Assembly: GCF_000482505.1 (NCBI RefSeq)
Contig: NZ_AXVL01000016.1
Span: forward strand, 10,642 to 74,641
DNA from: Leptotrichia trevisanii DSM 22070
GTDB lineage: Bacteria > Fusobacteriota > Fusobacteriia > Fusobacteriales > Leptotrichiaceae
Direction of reading: 5' to 3'
Length of the DNA: 64,000 bases
This document shows, piece after piece, positions 35,991 to 45,308 of this stretch; the stretch's first letter is position 1; every line of letters starts with the position of its first letter. The notes under the pieces were generated by a model. It had not been told where the DNA came from. It saw nothing but the letters and a program-made list of their open reading frames with translations, and did not search any database. Position numbers and translations under genes: made by a program.

Positions 35991-36680
35991 TTATTGATTT
36001 TTTAAATAAATACCATCATCATTTATAGCCCTTATAAATAAAACAATTTCTCCCTTAATTGGCTTTTCTTCCAACTTTTTTATAATTTCAGAAACATTTC
36101 CACGGATTATTTCTTCGTAAATTTTGGTAAGTTCCCTTGTGATTACAATGTAACGTTCTCCCAAATACTCCTTCACATCCTTTAGAGTTTTCAAAATTCT
36201 GTTTGGAGACTCCAAAATTACAATAGTCCGCTCTTCTTCCTTTAATTTGTTGAAAAGTGTCTGTCTACCTTTTTTCTTTGGTAAAAAGCCTTCATATGCC
36301 ATTCTTCGCATATCCAGTCCTGAAATGCTTGCACCTGTTACAATCGACGAGGCTCCTGGTATTCCAACAACTTTTATCCCAGCCTTCAAAATCTCATTTA
36401 CCAGCTCAAAGCCAGGATCTGAAATACACGGTGTTCCAGCGTCTGTTACAAGTGCAATTGTTTTTTCATCTTTTAGAAGATTGATAATGTTTGTGATCTG
36501 ATGAAGTTTATTATGCTCATGGTATTGGTACACTGTTTTCTGGATTTCATAATGGGAAAGAAGTTTTTTTGTAATTCTTGTATCTTCTGCAAAGATATAT
36601 TCAACTTCCTTCAAAACTTTTATCGCTCTAAAAGTTATGTCCTCTAAATTTCCAATTGGTGTACCAACAACATAAAACAT
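35991..36680 (-). CDS. rsmI: 16S rRNA 2'-O-ribose C1402 methyltransferase
   Basis: The 229-aa SAM enzyme methylates the decoding-site C1402 ribose. The start FYVVGTPIGNLEDITFRA, AEDTRITKKLL, VTDAGTPCISDPG and PGASSIVTGASISG are the conserved RsmI/tetrapyrrole-methylase segments. It ends about 50 residues earlier than E. coli RsmI and lacks the extra C-terminal domain, as is common in several phyla. It follows ctpA by 51 bp. Confidence 0.94.
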   Translation of the reverse strand: MFYVVGTPIGNLEDITFRAIKVLKEVEYIFAEDTRITKKLLSHYEIQKTVYQYHEHNKLHQITNIINLLKDEKTIALVTDAGTPCISDPGFELVNEILKAGIKVVGIPGASSIVTGASISGLDMRRMAYEGFLPKKKGRQTLFNKLKEEERTIVILESPNRILKTLKDVKEYLGERYIVITRELTKIYEEIIRGNVSEIIKKLEEKPIKGEIVLFIRAINDDGIYLKNQ

Positions 36681-36731
36681 ATATTTCTCCTAATTTTTAA
36701 TTTCTTTTCTTAATTTTTCTAATTTCTATTA

Positions 36732-38048
36732 CTATTTTCTTTTTCCTGTTCCGATTATTTTTTTATTCATTTCTTCGACTGCTCTTTTTAACTGAACATC
36801 TCCCGCAGAAATAATTTTAGTGGCTTCTTCCTTACCTTTATCTTTTATAATAATTTCCTCAATTTCTTTTTCTCTGTTTTTTCTAGCTTGCTCACTGTCA
36901 TTTGCGTATCCTTTTAGTGCAAGAAGCTCTTCCATTTTCACTTCTATATCCGGCTCAATTCCTTTTTCATGAATGTAATGTCCTTTTGGCGTAAAGTATT
37001 GGGCAATAGTAAGTTTTATGGCATCTTCTGTTCTCAAAGGTATAACTTGCTGCACAATTCCTTTTCCAAATGTCTTTTCTCCAATAATTGTACCACGTTT
37101 GTAGTCTTTAATTGCACCTGTTACAATTTCCGAAGCACTTGCGCTTGCTTTATTTGTCAATACGATTAATGGGAAATTACCTAGATTTTTTGAAGTTCTG
37201 TTATAATTTCTTTGTTGTCCATTTTTATATTTCAAGTAAACGATTAAGTCTTCTTTTACAAAAAGTGAAGAAATATCCTGTGCTTCCTGCAGTGATCCTC
37301 CTGGATTAGAACGTAAATCCAGGATTAATCCCTTCATTCCTTTAGCTTGCAAATCTTTAATAGCTTTTTCAACTTCGGCTCCAACGTGATTTCCAAATCT
37401 TAATAAACTCACATAACCGATGTTATTTTCAAGCATTTTGCTTTCAACCATTTCCAGTTTGATTTTTGCTCTTGTCAATGTGAACTTCATTGGTTCCTTT
37501 TTACCTTCCCTAACTACTTCTAAATCAACTTTTGTGCCTTCCTTACCTTTCAAAAGTTTTACAGTTTCATTTGCTGTAAGTGGTAAAATATCTTTCCCAT
37601 CAACTTTTATAACTTTATCTTTTATTTTAATTCCTACTTTTTCAGCCGGACTTCCGATAAATGGTGAAATAACTTCAAGAGCTTCCCCTTTTTTCTTGCT
37701 AATGCTCATTCCAACACCAACATATTCACCTTCCATATCTTCAGAAAAGTCTGCCAGATCTGCTTTAGACAAATATTCTGAATAAGGATCCTTAAGTCTG
37801 TTTACAACTCCTGCAACTGCCCCTTCATAAAGTTCCTTTTTGCTTGGAGTAGCTTCCTTTCCAACATAATTATTTTCAATAATATTTATTACATCCACAA
37901 TCCTGTTCAGTTCCGTCGTATCTTTTGAATATCCGGCACTTGTATTTTTGTCATTTCTTGATGTTTTTATTATAGTAGTTGCCGCAAACAAAGGCATACT
38001 TACCAATACTAATCCCAATACTGCTTGTACTATTTTGTTTTTTTTCAT
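36732..38048 (-). CDS. ctpA: C-terminal processing protease (S41 family)
   Basis: 438 aa with an N-terminal signal-anchor (about 7-25), a PDZ domain (about 100-185) with GVGMSISKKKGEALEV, and the S41 core. The catalytic Ser is in NKASASASEIVTGAI and the Lys in GEKTFGKG, the usual Ser/Lys dyad. RSNPGG lies upstream of them. It acts in the periplasm on C-termini of envelope proteins. The charged tail (KNREKEIEEIIIKDKGKE) is unusual but low-complexity. It lies between tlyA and rsmI, likely in one transcript. Confidence 0.94.
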   Translation of the reverse strand: MKKNKIVQAVLGLVLVSMPLFAATTIIKTSRNDKNTSAGYSKDTTELNRIVDVINIIENNYVGKEATPSKKELYEGAVAGVVNRLKDPYSEYLSKADLADFSEDMEGEYVGVGMSISKKKGEALEVISPFIGSPAEKVGIKIKDKVIKVDGKDILPLTANETVKLLKGKEGTKVDLEVVREGKKEPMKFTLTRAKIKLEMVESKMLENNIGYVSLLRFGNHVGAEVEKAIKDLQAKGMKGLILDLRSNPGGSLQEAQDISSLFVKEDLIVYLKYKNGQQRNYNRTSKNLGNFPLIVLTNKASASASEIVTGAIKDYKRGTIIGEKTFGKGIVQQVIPLRTEDAIKLTIAQYFTPKGHYIHEKGIEPDIEVKMEELLALKGYANDSEQARKNREKEIEEIIIKDKGKEEATKIISAGDVQLKRAVEEMNKKIIGTGKRK

Positions 38049-38140
38049 TTTTCCTCCTAAAATATACTATAATAATCAACTGCAAAATTTTACAATTAAC
38101 TATTGCATTTAAATAAACTCTTTTAAATATTACTTTAATT

Positions 38141-38878
38141 CTATGAAAATTTTAATAACATTAAAAATTCTTTGTTTCCCTTCGCTCCTTTTATTGGCGA
38201 ATCTCCTACACCAGCCAGTTCGTATCCGCATTCCTTTGAAAAGGAAATTATTTTTTTTATGGCTTCATCATGATATTCTTCATTTTCTACAACACCATTT
38301 CTTCCAATTTTTTCCCTTCCAACTTCAAATTGTGGCTTAACCAGCATTACAATTTTTCCATTTTTTTTAAGAAATTTTTCAAAATATGGAATAACCTTTG
38401 TCAAGGAAATAAAAGAAACATCAATTACGATGATATCAGCCTTTTCATTTCCAATATCCTCTTCCTTCAAATCCTTTATGTGCATTTCCTCCAGCGAAAC
38501 AACTTTTTCGTTATTCCTCAATTTCCAGTCAAGCTGATTTTTTCCAACATCAACGCTATACACACGCCTTGCCCCATTCTGCAATGCACAGTCTGTAAAT
38601 CCGCCTGTAGATGCCCCAATATCAAGCACTAATTTATCACTAAAATCCAAATCCCAAGTCTTTATGGCTTTTTCCAGTTTCAATCCACCACGACTGACAT
38701 ATTTTAATTTTTCTTTAATACGGATGTTTAGCTCATCATTGTCCTTAAACATTGTTCCAGCCTTTGTTACAACCTGTTCATTTACAATAACGTTTCCAAC
38801 CATTATTTCCCGCTTGGCTTTTTCCCTCGTTTCAAAAAACTCCCGCTCCACTAGGATTAAATCCAATCTTTTTTTCAT
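38141..38878 (-). CDS. tlyA: TlyA-type rRNA 2'-O-methyltransferase
   Basis: 245 aa. An N-terminal S4 RNA-binding domain (residues 1-60, KRLDLILVEREFFETREKA) is joined to an FtsJ-like Rossmann methyltransferase with DIGASTGGFTDCALQNGA near 80-97 and the conserved VDVSFISL near 152. TlyA methylates ribose in 16S/23S rRNA in some bacteria and is often called hemolysin A for historical reasons; rRNA modification is the better call. Target sites here are unknown. Confidence 0.92.
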   Translation of the reverse strand: MKKRLDLILVEREFFETREKAKREIMVGNVIVNEQVVTKAGTMFKDNDELNIRIKEKLKYVSRGGLKLEKAIKTWDLDFSDKLVLDIGASTGGFTDCALQNGARRVYSVDVGKNQLDWKLRNNEKVVSLEEMHIKDLKEEDIGNEKADIIVIDVSFISLTKVIPYFEKFLKKNGKIVMLVKPQFEVGREKIGRNGVVENEEYHDEAIKKIISFSKECGYELAGVGDSPIKGAKGNKEFLMLLKFS

Positions 38879-39056
38879 TGCTTTCTCTTTCCAGTTTGTA
38901 ATAAATAAAAGATAACTTATAATAAATCATATCCCTTATTTTTCTATTTATTTTTTATTACTAAAATCATATTTACAAAAAATTACTCATAAACTTATTT
39001 ATTTTACCATATTTTAAGCCATTTTTCAAATTTTTAAGCAAAAATGATAAAGTAAA

Positions 39057-39088
39057 AAGAAAAAATCACAGTCAAATAAACTGCGATT
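39057..39088 (-). terminator. Terminator after the DUF212 gene
   Basis: On the minus strand AATCGCAGT pairs with ACTGTGATT (one G-T) around a 7-nt loop and is followed by TTTTTTC. It closes the rsfS to DUF212 group of genes. Confidence 0.75.
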
Positions 39089-39105
39089 AATTCCAAAAAT
39101 ATTTT

Positions 39106-39567
39106 CTAACCTAATATATATCCTTTGAATAAAAGTCCTATAACAACTCCAAGAACACTTCCCCAAAACACTTCCACCGGTGTATGTCCAAGAAGCTCCT
39201 TAAATTTTTCATTGATTATTTCTATGCCATCATGATGTTCAATGGCGTCCACCAGTGTGTTTAAGGCTTTGGCGTGTTTTCCAGCCTGCTGTCTTACTCC
39301 TGTCGCATCATACAGGACAATTCCTGCAAATACCATCGAAATTGCAAATTCGATTGAACTAAATCCTTTTAGTAAAAATACACCTGTTACAAGGGAAACA
39401 ACTGTTGAAGCGTGGGAACTTGGCATTCCACCAGTCTGGACAAGTCTTGCCCACTGAGGCTTCTGTCCCTTGAATACAGGAAAAAAAACTTTGTAAAACT
39501 GTGCTGAAAAGCATGAAATAGCCGCAACATCAAGAAGCCTGTTTCCAAACAGTATTCCTCCACTCAT
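39106..39567 (-). CDS. Divergent PAP2 family membrane protein (DUF212)
   Basis: 153 aa with about four membrane segments. GGMPSSHASTVVSLVTGV near 46-63 and YDATGVRQQAGKHA near 85-98 are the phosphatase-like motifs of this family (YuiD in Bacillus). Family members are thought to act on lipid pyrophosphates, but the function is not settled. It begins 31 bp after yhbY and is followed by a terminator. Confidence 0.88.
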   Translation of the reverse strand: MSGGILFGNRLLDVAAISCFSAQFYKVFFPVFKGQKPQWARLVQTGGMPSSHASTVVSLVTGVFLLKGFSSIEFAISMVFAGIVLYDATGVRQQAGKHAKALNTLVDAIEHHDGIEIINEKFKELLGHTPVEVFWGSVLGVVIGLLFKGYILG

Positions 39568-39598
39568 TTATTTTTTCCTCTCCATTTTCCATAAAATT

Positions 39599-39937
39599 TT
39601 ATCTATTATTTTTTTTACTTTTTCTAAATTCATTAAATTCAGGCGTAATTTTTGCATCCTTTGTAGTCTTGGGCTTGAAAAATATTAATACATTTCCTAT
39701 TTTATCCACAAATACTGATTTTGTTTTTTGGGCAACTTCTGTTGCCATTTCCCTATCAAATTCAACTGATGAATTTTGCAGAATTTTTACTTTTATCAGT
39801 TCTCTTTTTTTCACAACTTCGGCAATTGATTTTAGTACATTCTCATCAATTCCATCCTTTCCGATTCTCACAATTGGATCCAGATTGTGTGCCAATTTCT
39901 TTAAAAAAGCTCTCTCCTTACTTGAAAGCTGTATCAT
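39599..39937 (-). CDS. yhbY: YhbY-type CRM-domain RNA-binding protein
   Basis: 112 aa. A CRM domain (residues about 1-95) with LSSKERAFLKKLAHNLDPIV, RIGKDGIDENVL and LIKVKILQNS, followed by a basic tail. YhbY associates with pre-50S particles. It starts 3 bp after rnj ends, so the two are coupled, linking RNA processing and ribosome assembly. Confidence 0.92.
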   Translation of the reverse strand: MIQLSSKERAFLKKLAHNLDPIVRIGKDGIDENVLKSIAEVVKKRELIKVKILQNSSVEFDREMATEVAQKTKSVFVDKIGNVLIFFKPKTTKDAKITPEFNEFRKSKKNNR

Positions 39938-39940
39938 TTT

Positions 39941-41818
39941 CTAAACCTCCATTATAATCGGTAAAATTATAGGCTCCCTGTCTGTTTCTTTATTTAGGAA
40001 CTCTCCTACTTTTGCCCTTATTCTCTGTTTAATTTTACCTATTTCCTTTATTCCTTCATTTTCCATACTGCTAAGTTCCAGCCTGACTAACTCTTTTGTT
40101 TCAGATAACAGGTTTTCCGCATCTTTATTATATACAAATCCACGTGTTACAAGTTCCACCTGTTTATTAAACTTCCCATTTCTATATTGAGAAATCGAAA
40201 TAATGACTATTCCATCATCCGCCAGATTCTGTCTATCTTTCAACACGGCATTCCCAATATCCCCAATTCCAAATCCATCAATGAATGTCGCACCACTAGG
40301 TACTTTTCCCACGTGCCTGAATTGGCTTTGGGATAATTCCAGTTTTGCTCCATTTTCTGATAAAATAACATTTTTTTCAGGCACTCCGACAGCCATTGCC
40401 AGTTCCTTATGTTTTTTTATCATCGCATATTCACCATGCACAGGCAAAAAGAACTTAGGTTTTACAAGATTTAACATTAATTTCTGCTCTTCCTGACAAC
40501 CATGCCCTGATACGTGTATCCCGATTCCTTTTTCAAATACAACGCTTGCATCACGTTTCATAAGCTGATTTATGTTTTTAGTGGCAGCCTTTTCATTTCC
40601 TGGAATAGGTGTTGCCGAAATTACAACTGTGTCCCCTTCCCTTAGCGAAATATATTTATGCGTTCCATTTGCAATTCTTGAAAGTGCCGCAAGTGGTTCC
40701 CCTTGTGTTCCAGTACATAAAATAAGCACTTTATCAGCTGGATACGTTTCAACTTTATCAATGTCTATCATTATATCTTTTGGTATTTTTAAATATCCAA
40801 GGTTTGAACAGATTTCAAAGATTTTTACCATGCTTCTTCCATCAATTGCGATTTTTCTTCCGTGTTTTGCCGCAATATTTACAATTTGCTGCAATCTATG
40901 TACATGTGAGGCAAATGCAGCCAAAATAATTCTCCCATCAGCTTTTGCAAATTCGTCCTTCAAACTTTCTCCAACTGTTCTTTCCGATGGCGTAAATCCA
41001 GGAATCTGTGCATTTGTACTGTCTGAAAGCAGTAAGTCCACACCTTCTTCCCCTAATTGAGCCAATCTTCCAAAGTCAAATCCTTCCCCATCAACTGGTG
41101 TCAAGTCAACTTTAAAATCTCCAGAGTGTAAAATTGTTGCCGCAGGAGTTTTTATACAAATTGCATAACAGTCTGCGATACTGTGCGTTACGCTTATAAA
41201 TTCCACTGTAAAGTATTTTGATACTTTTAAAATCGTTCTGCCGCTAATTACCTTTTCTTTTGGAAGTTTTGCATCTTTTTTCTCAAATTTTGCCTTTGCA
41301 AGTGCAAGTGTCAGTCTTCCACCATACATAGGAATGTTTTCTGTCCCTAATTTTTGATAGAAATAAGGGATTGCCCCTATGTGATCTTCATGCCCGTGTG
41401 TCAAAAGTAAGCCTTTTATTTTGTGTCTATTTGACTCCAGATATGAAAAATCCGGAATGATAACATCTATTCCCAAATGCTCATCTTCAGGGAAAGTAAG
41501 CCCTGCGTCCACCACAATAATTTCATCCTTATATTGAAAAGCTGTCATATTTTTTCCAACTTCCTCAATTCCTCCAAGTGGGATTACATACATTTTCTCT
41601 TCTTTTTCTTTTCCCTCAACTTTTCTGTCTATGTGTCTATTCCTGTCGTTTACTCTTGGAATATAACGTGTTTCGTTTTTTTCATCTAAATGTCTTCGGT
41701 TCGTACTTTTCCTTCTAAATCTTTTCATTCCTGATTTTATTTTATTAACATCTTCCTTTTTTGAAAAATTTCTCTTAAAAGTTTGATTTCCGAACTCAGC
41801 TTTTTCTTTTTCTGACAT
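39941..41818 (-). CDS. rnj: Ribonuclease J with a long basic N-terminal extension
   Basis: 625 aa. The metallo-beta-lactamase/beta-CASP core starts with MYVIPLGGIEEVGKNM near residue 75. It has the zinc motif HGHEDHIG near 140 and DSTNAQIPG near 267, then a C-terminal domain. RNase J is a 5'-3' exonuclease and endonuclease of RNA decay. The first 74 residues are rich in Lys, Arg and Asn and absent from compact RNase J. They are probably real because AAGGAGGTG lies 9 nt before the first ATG, while no site is evident before Met75. Confidence 0.95.
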   Translation of the reverse strand: MSEKEKAEFGNQTFKRNFSKKEDVNKIKSGMKRFRRKSTNRRHLDEKNETRYIPRVNDRNRHIDRKVEGKEKEEKMYVIPLGGIEEVGKNMTAFQYKDEIIVVDAGLTFPEDEHLGIDVIIPDFSYLESNRHKIKGLLLTHGHEDHIGAIPYFYQKLGTENIPMYGGRLTLALAKAKFEKKDAKLPKEKVISGRTILKVSKYFTVEFISVTHSIADCYAICIKTPAATILHSGDFKVDLTPVDGEGFDFGRLAQLGEEGVDLLLSDSTNAQIPGFTPSERTVGESLKDEFAKADGRIILAAFASHVHRLQQIVNIAAKHGRKIAIDGRSMVKIFEICSNLGYLKIPKDIMIDIDKVETYPADKVLILCTGTQGEPLAALSRIANGTHKYISLREGDTVVISATPIPGNEKAATKNINQLMKRDASVVFEKGIGIHVSGHGCQEEQKLMLNLVKPKFFLPVHGEYAMIKKHKELAMAVGVPEKNVILSENGAKLELSQSQFRHVGKVPSGATFIDGFGIGDIGNAVLKDRQNLADDGIVIISISQYRNGKFNKQVELVTRGFVYNKDAENLLSETKELVRLELSSMENEGIKEIGKIKQRIRAKVGEFLNKETDREPIILPIIMEV

Positions 41819-41876
41819 TTAGTAAACACCTCCTTCTTTCTTTTTGATTTTTTTATATTTCTTTAATTTTTATATT

Positions 41877-43847
41877 TTATCTATTTGCTACTTTTTTATT
41901 ATTATTTGCTTCCTGTTGTTTTTTATTTTCTTCTTCCTTCTTTTTCAATATTTCCTGCTGTACCTTTTTAATAACGTATTTATCTCTATATTTCAGTATA
42001 AATTTAAGTGCCACATTTCCAGAAGCTACTCCCCCGTATCCTCCACCTTCTACAATGGATACAAATACAATTTGAGGGTTGTCTGATGGAAAATATCCTG
42101 CAATCCACGAGTGATTATCTCCAAAGCCTGAATTTTGTGCAGTCCCTGTCTTTGCAGAAACTGGATAGCCTCCAATCCTTAACAGTTTTGCAGTCCCTCC
42201 ATAACCACTTACAGGCAATTTTAAAGCATTTTGTAACAATTTCAGATTTTTTGGGCTGACATTTAATTTTCTTACAACCTTTGGAGTATTATTTTCAACT
42301 TTTCCTGAATAAGTTACAAATCTGTCAACAACTGTAGGTTTTAACTGAACTCCATTATTTGCAATGGCCTGATAAGCAGAAGCAATTTGAATAGGAGTTG
42401 CCAATACATAACCTTGCCCTATTGACATATTTATCAAATCTCCCGGTAGCCATCGCTGATCCTGTTTTTTCTTAAATCTTTTTTTCTTCCATTCAGGACT
42501 TGGCAATGCTCCCGCCAGCTCTCCCGGAATATCAATTCCCGTTTTGGATCCAATTCCAAATTCTTTTGCATATTTTACTATATTTTGAACTCCAGCCTTC
42601 TGAGAAAAAACATAATAATATGTATTTACAGATTGCTCAATAGATTTTGCAAAGTTAGTTATTCCACTTCCGTGTTTATGCGAATCTCTAAATATTAACC
42701 TTCCGTATCGATATTGTCCCGTTGAATTTACTGTCGCATATGGTGAAATTCCCGATTCCAAGATACCCATTCCAGTTATTGCCTTAAAAGTCGATCCTGG
42801 CGGGTAAAGTCCAGCAATTCCCTTATTTACTAGCGGCTTTGCCTTTGAATTTACCAATTCATTCCACTGATTATCAGGTATTCTTGAACTTAATAAATTC
42901 AAGCTGATTTCAGGATTGCTGACAAATGTAATAATTTTCCCAGTTTTTGCCTCCATTGCGATAAAAGCTCCACTTTTACCTATAAAAGCATCTGTCATAT
43001 ATTTTTGCAATTCCATATCAAGTGATAAATAGACGTTTTTCCCTGCGACACTTTCAGTTGTTTCCATTTGTCTTATAACATTTCCCTTGGCATCAACTTC
43101 GACATTTTCTCTTCCGTCCTGCCCTTTCATTTCCTTATCATAAGAACGTTCCACACCTTTTTTCCCAATTAAATCACTATTTCTGTAACCTTCCTTTTCC
43201 AAATCCTTAAATTCCTTTTCACTGATTGGCTTTACATATCCAATAACGTGGGAAGCCAGAGAATCTTCAGGATAGTATCTCTTGTTATACTCAACTATAT
43301 CAATTCTGTCATTATCAATTTTTTCGATTGCCTTTAATGCGACTTGTTTTTCCAAATCTTCAATAACAAGAATTCTTTTATCCGTTCCCATTCTTTGTTG
43401 CTTAAAAAATCTGTCAATCAAATAATCAACTTGATAACCTGTAATTTGACTTATTTTATTTATATCAAATATTGTCTCCTTTATACGCTTTGCAACCGCT
43501 TTCCGTTCTTGTGAAAGTCTTGCATCTATCTGTTCTTCCGTCATATTCTTTACTTCTTTTAATAAAGCCACGTCTTTTGGATCCAACGGATGTGTATGTA
43601 AATGGATTACTTGATAACCTGTTGTATTTTTCGCAAGTAATTTCCCTTCCCTATCGTAGATTTCTCCACGTGTAGCTTTTATTATATTAGTTCTAATTCT
43701 ATTTTGTAACGCCTGTTCCGCATATTCAGACGCATTTAATACCTGTAATGTAAATAATCTTGCCACCAATAGTAAAAAAACTGCTCCCACAAGAACAAGA
43801 AAAACTATAAACCGTATATTTTTTTCTTCTTTATCTAATTCTCTCAT
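41877..43847 (-). CDS. mrdA: Penicillin-binding protein 2 (elongation transpeptidase)
   Basis: 656 aa. One N-terminal membrane helix (about 15-37) and a PBP dimerisation domain precede the transpeptidase. The active-site Ser is in PGSTFKAITG, and the KTG motif is KTGTAQNSGFG. It crosslinks peptidoglycan in the periplasm during side-wall growth. The tail is rich in Lys, Glu and Asn. ATG 43847 is preferred because AGAGGGAA lies 5 nt upstream; an in-frame ATG at 43892 would add 15 residues without a site. rodA and mreBCD are not adjacent. Confidence 0.93.
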   Translation of the reverse strand: MRELDKEEKNIRFIVFLVLVGAVFLLLVARLFTLQVLNASEYAEQALQNRIRTNIIKATRGEIYDREGKLLAKNTTGYQVIHLHTHPLDPKDVALLKEVKNMTEEQIDARLSQERKAVAKRIKETIFDINKISQITGYQVDYLIDRFFKQQRMGTDKRILVIEDLEKQVALKAIEKIDNDRIDIVEYNKRYYPEDSLASHVIGYVKPISEKEFKDLEKEGYRNSDLIGKKGVERSYDKEMKGQDGRENVEVDAKGNVIRQMETTESVAGKNVYLSLDMELQKYMTDAFIGKSGAFIAMEAKTGKIITFVSNPEISLNLLSSRIPDNQWNELVNSKAKPLVNKGIAGLYPPGSTFKAITGMGILESGISPYATVNSTGQYRYGRLIFRDSHKHGSGITNFAKSIEQSVNTYYYVFSQKAGVQNIVKYAKEFGIGSKTGIDIPGELAGALPSPEWKKKRFKKKQDQRWLPGDLINMSIGQGYVLATPIQIASAYQAIANNGVQLKPTVVDRFVTYSGKVENNTPKVVRKLNVSPKNLKLLQNALKLPVSGYGGTAKLLRIGGYPVSAKTGTAQNSGFGDNHSWIAGYFPSDNPQIVFVSIVEGGGYGGVASGNVALKFILKYRDKYVIKKVQQEILKKKEEENKKQQEANNNKKVANR

Positions 43848-43909
43848 AAATTCCCTCTTCATTTCCAATACATTGATTATCTTATTAAACAAATTATTTT
43901 AAAAAATGG

Positions 43910-44257
43910 CTATTCTCCATCATTTTCTTCATTCACGCCATTATAAAAATCATCTAATCTGTAATATTCCCTTGCGTCCTTGCTAAACACGCTGACAATT
44001 AAATCCCCTGCGTCAATAAGAACCCAGTTTGCCTCATCAAGCCCCTCCACACTTTTCACATTGTCAAGGCTCTTCTTTATATCAGTCGCTATCGCTTCAA
44101 TATTTCTGGAAGAACTCCCAGTACACAAAATCGAATAATCAAAAAATGGTGATTTTCCTCTCATATCATACACCTTTATATCCTGTGCCTTCTTATCTTC
44201 CATAATATCAATTATCTCTTGAACTTCTTTTTCATAATTATTATTTATTTCACTCAT
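43910..44257 (-). CDS. rsfS: Ribosomal silencing factor RsfS
   Basis: 115 aa with the RsfS/Iojap core: KKAQDIKVYDMRGKSPFFDYSILCTGSSSRNIEAIA and WVLIDAGDLIVSVFSKDAREYYRLDDFY. It binds uL14 and blocks subunit joining in poor growth conditions. It precedes mrdA on the minus strand. The stop at 43910 leaves 62 bp to the mrdA start used here. Confidence 0.94.
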   Translation of the reverse strand: MSEINNNYEKEVQEIIDIMEDKKAQDIKVYDMRGKSPFFDYSILCTGSSSRNIEAIATDIKKSLDNVKSVEGLDEANWVLIDAGDLIVSVFSKDAREYYRLDDFYNGVNEENDGE

Positions 44258-44349
44258 TCTAAAAATTTCCTTTCTTTTTTACATTATTTTTTATTAATTC
44301 TATTTCAATTTTTTATTTTAAACTTTTTTATTTATCAAAATTTTACAAA

Positions 44350-44382
44350 AAAATTATTATAATACCACTACTAAGGTATATT
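44350..44382 (-). terminator. Probable terminator after rsmE
   Basis: On the minus strand AATATACC pairs with GGTATT around an 8-nt loop; ATAATAA and seven T follow. The T-run is a little distant from the stem. Confidence 0.4.
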
Positions 44383-44439
44383 ATATTATATATTTGACTA
44401 ATTTTCAATTTATTTCTCAATTTTTAGTAAAATAAAAAA

Positions 44440-45153
44440 TTATATATAAAAATTGGCAATAATGCCACACACCACAATTGCCGCAGTTTCTGCCCTCAAA
44501 ATACGTTTTCCTAGGCTGATTTCTATTGCTTTGTTTTCTTTTAAAAAATTGACTTCCTCTTGGGTAATTCCACCTTCCGGGCCAATTATGTATAAAATAT
44601 TTTTATCTTCTTTCTTTATTATTTCTGATAAAGATTTTGACTCATCACTATTTTCATAAGCAAAAATTATTTTATCATATTTTTGATAATTAATTTCTGT
44701 CAATTTTTTTACAGGCGTAATTTCAGTAAATTTTATTCCTCTGCATTGTTTCAGGGATTCCCTTACAACTATGTCCCATTTTTCTTTTTTTTCGTTAATT
44801 TTTACGACAACTCGTTCGGTTTTTAAAGGAATTATTCTATTTACGCCAATTTCTGTCAGTTTCTGTATTGCCAGATTCATTTTATCATTCTTTAAAATTC
44901 CTATTGCAACATCAATATTTACATTTAAGGAATAACTGTCTTCTTTTTTTTCCAATATTTTTACAGCAACTTCCTTTTTTGAGATTTCCATAATTTTCGT
45001 AAAATATTCATATTTGCCGTCAATTATCCGCAATTCATCGCCTATATTTAGACGATAAACATTTTGAATATGATTGCAGTCTGACTTATCTTTTATCAAA
45101 ATTTTTTTATTATTTTCATCAATATTTTCTTTTTCCGCTATTACAGTCAACAA
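44440..45153 (-). CDS. rsmE: 16S rRNA m3U1498 methyltransferase
   Basis: 237-aa SPOUT-class enzyme. HIQNVYRLNIGDELRIIDGK (PUA-like N-domain, about 28-47), KLTEIGVNRIIPLKTERVVVK near 100, and the trefoil-knot SAM site IGPGGITQEEV-like (IIGPEGGITQEEVNFLKEN) and LGKRILRAETAAI at the end are diagnostic. It is a single gene between rsfS and ruvB on the minus strand. Confidence 0.94.
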   Translation of the reverse strand: MLTVIAEKENIDENNKKILIKDKSDCNHIQNVYRLNIGDELRIIDGKYEYFTKIMEISKKEVAVKILEKKEDSYSLNVNIDVAIGILKNDKMNLAIQKLTEIGVNRIIPLKTERVVVKINEKKEKWDIVVRESLKQCRGIKFTEITPVKKLTEINYQKYDKIIFAYENSDESKSLSEIIKKEDKNILYIIGPEGGITQEEVNFLKENKAIEISLGKRILRAETAAIVVCGIIANFYI

Positions 45154-45308
45154 TAGCTTTTCACCTCATTTTTTTCATTTAAATTTTTATAATTTTAAAA
45201 CATTCTAAAATTTCTGTAAATTTTGTCTAAATAAAAGTTACATAAATTTAGTGTTTGAATAAAATATCTATATTCTCTAAGTTCTGTTTTAAAATAATAT
45301 GTATATCG

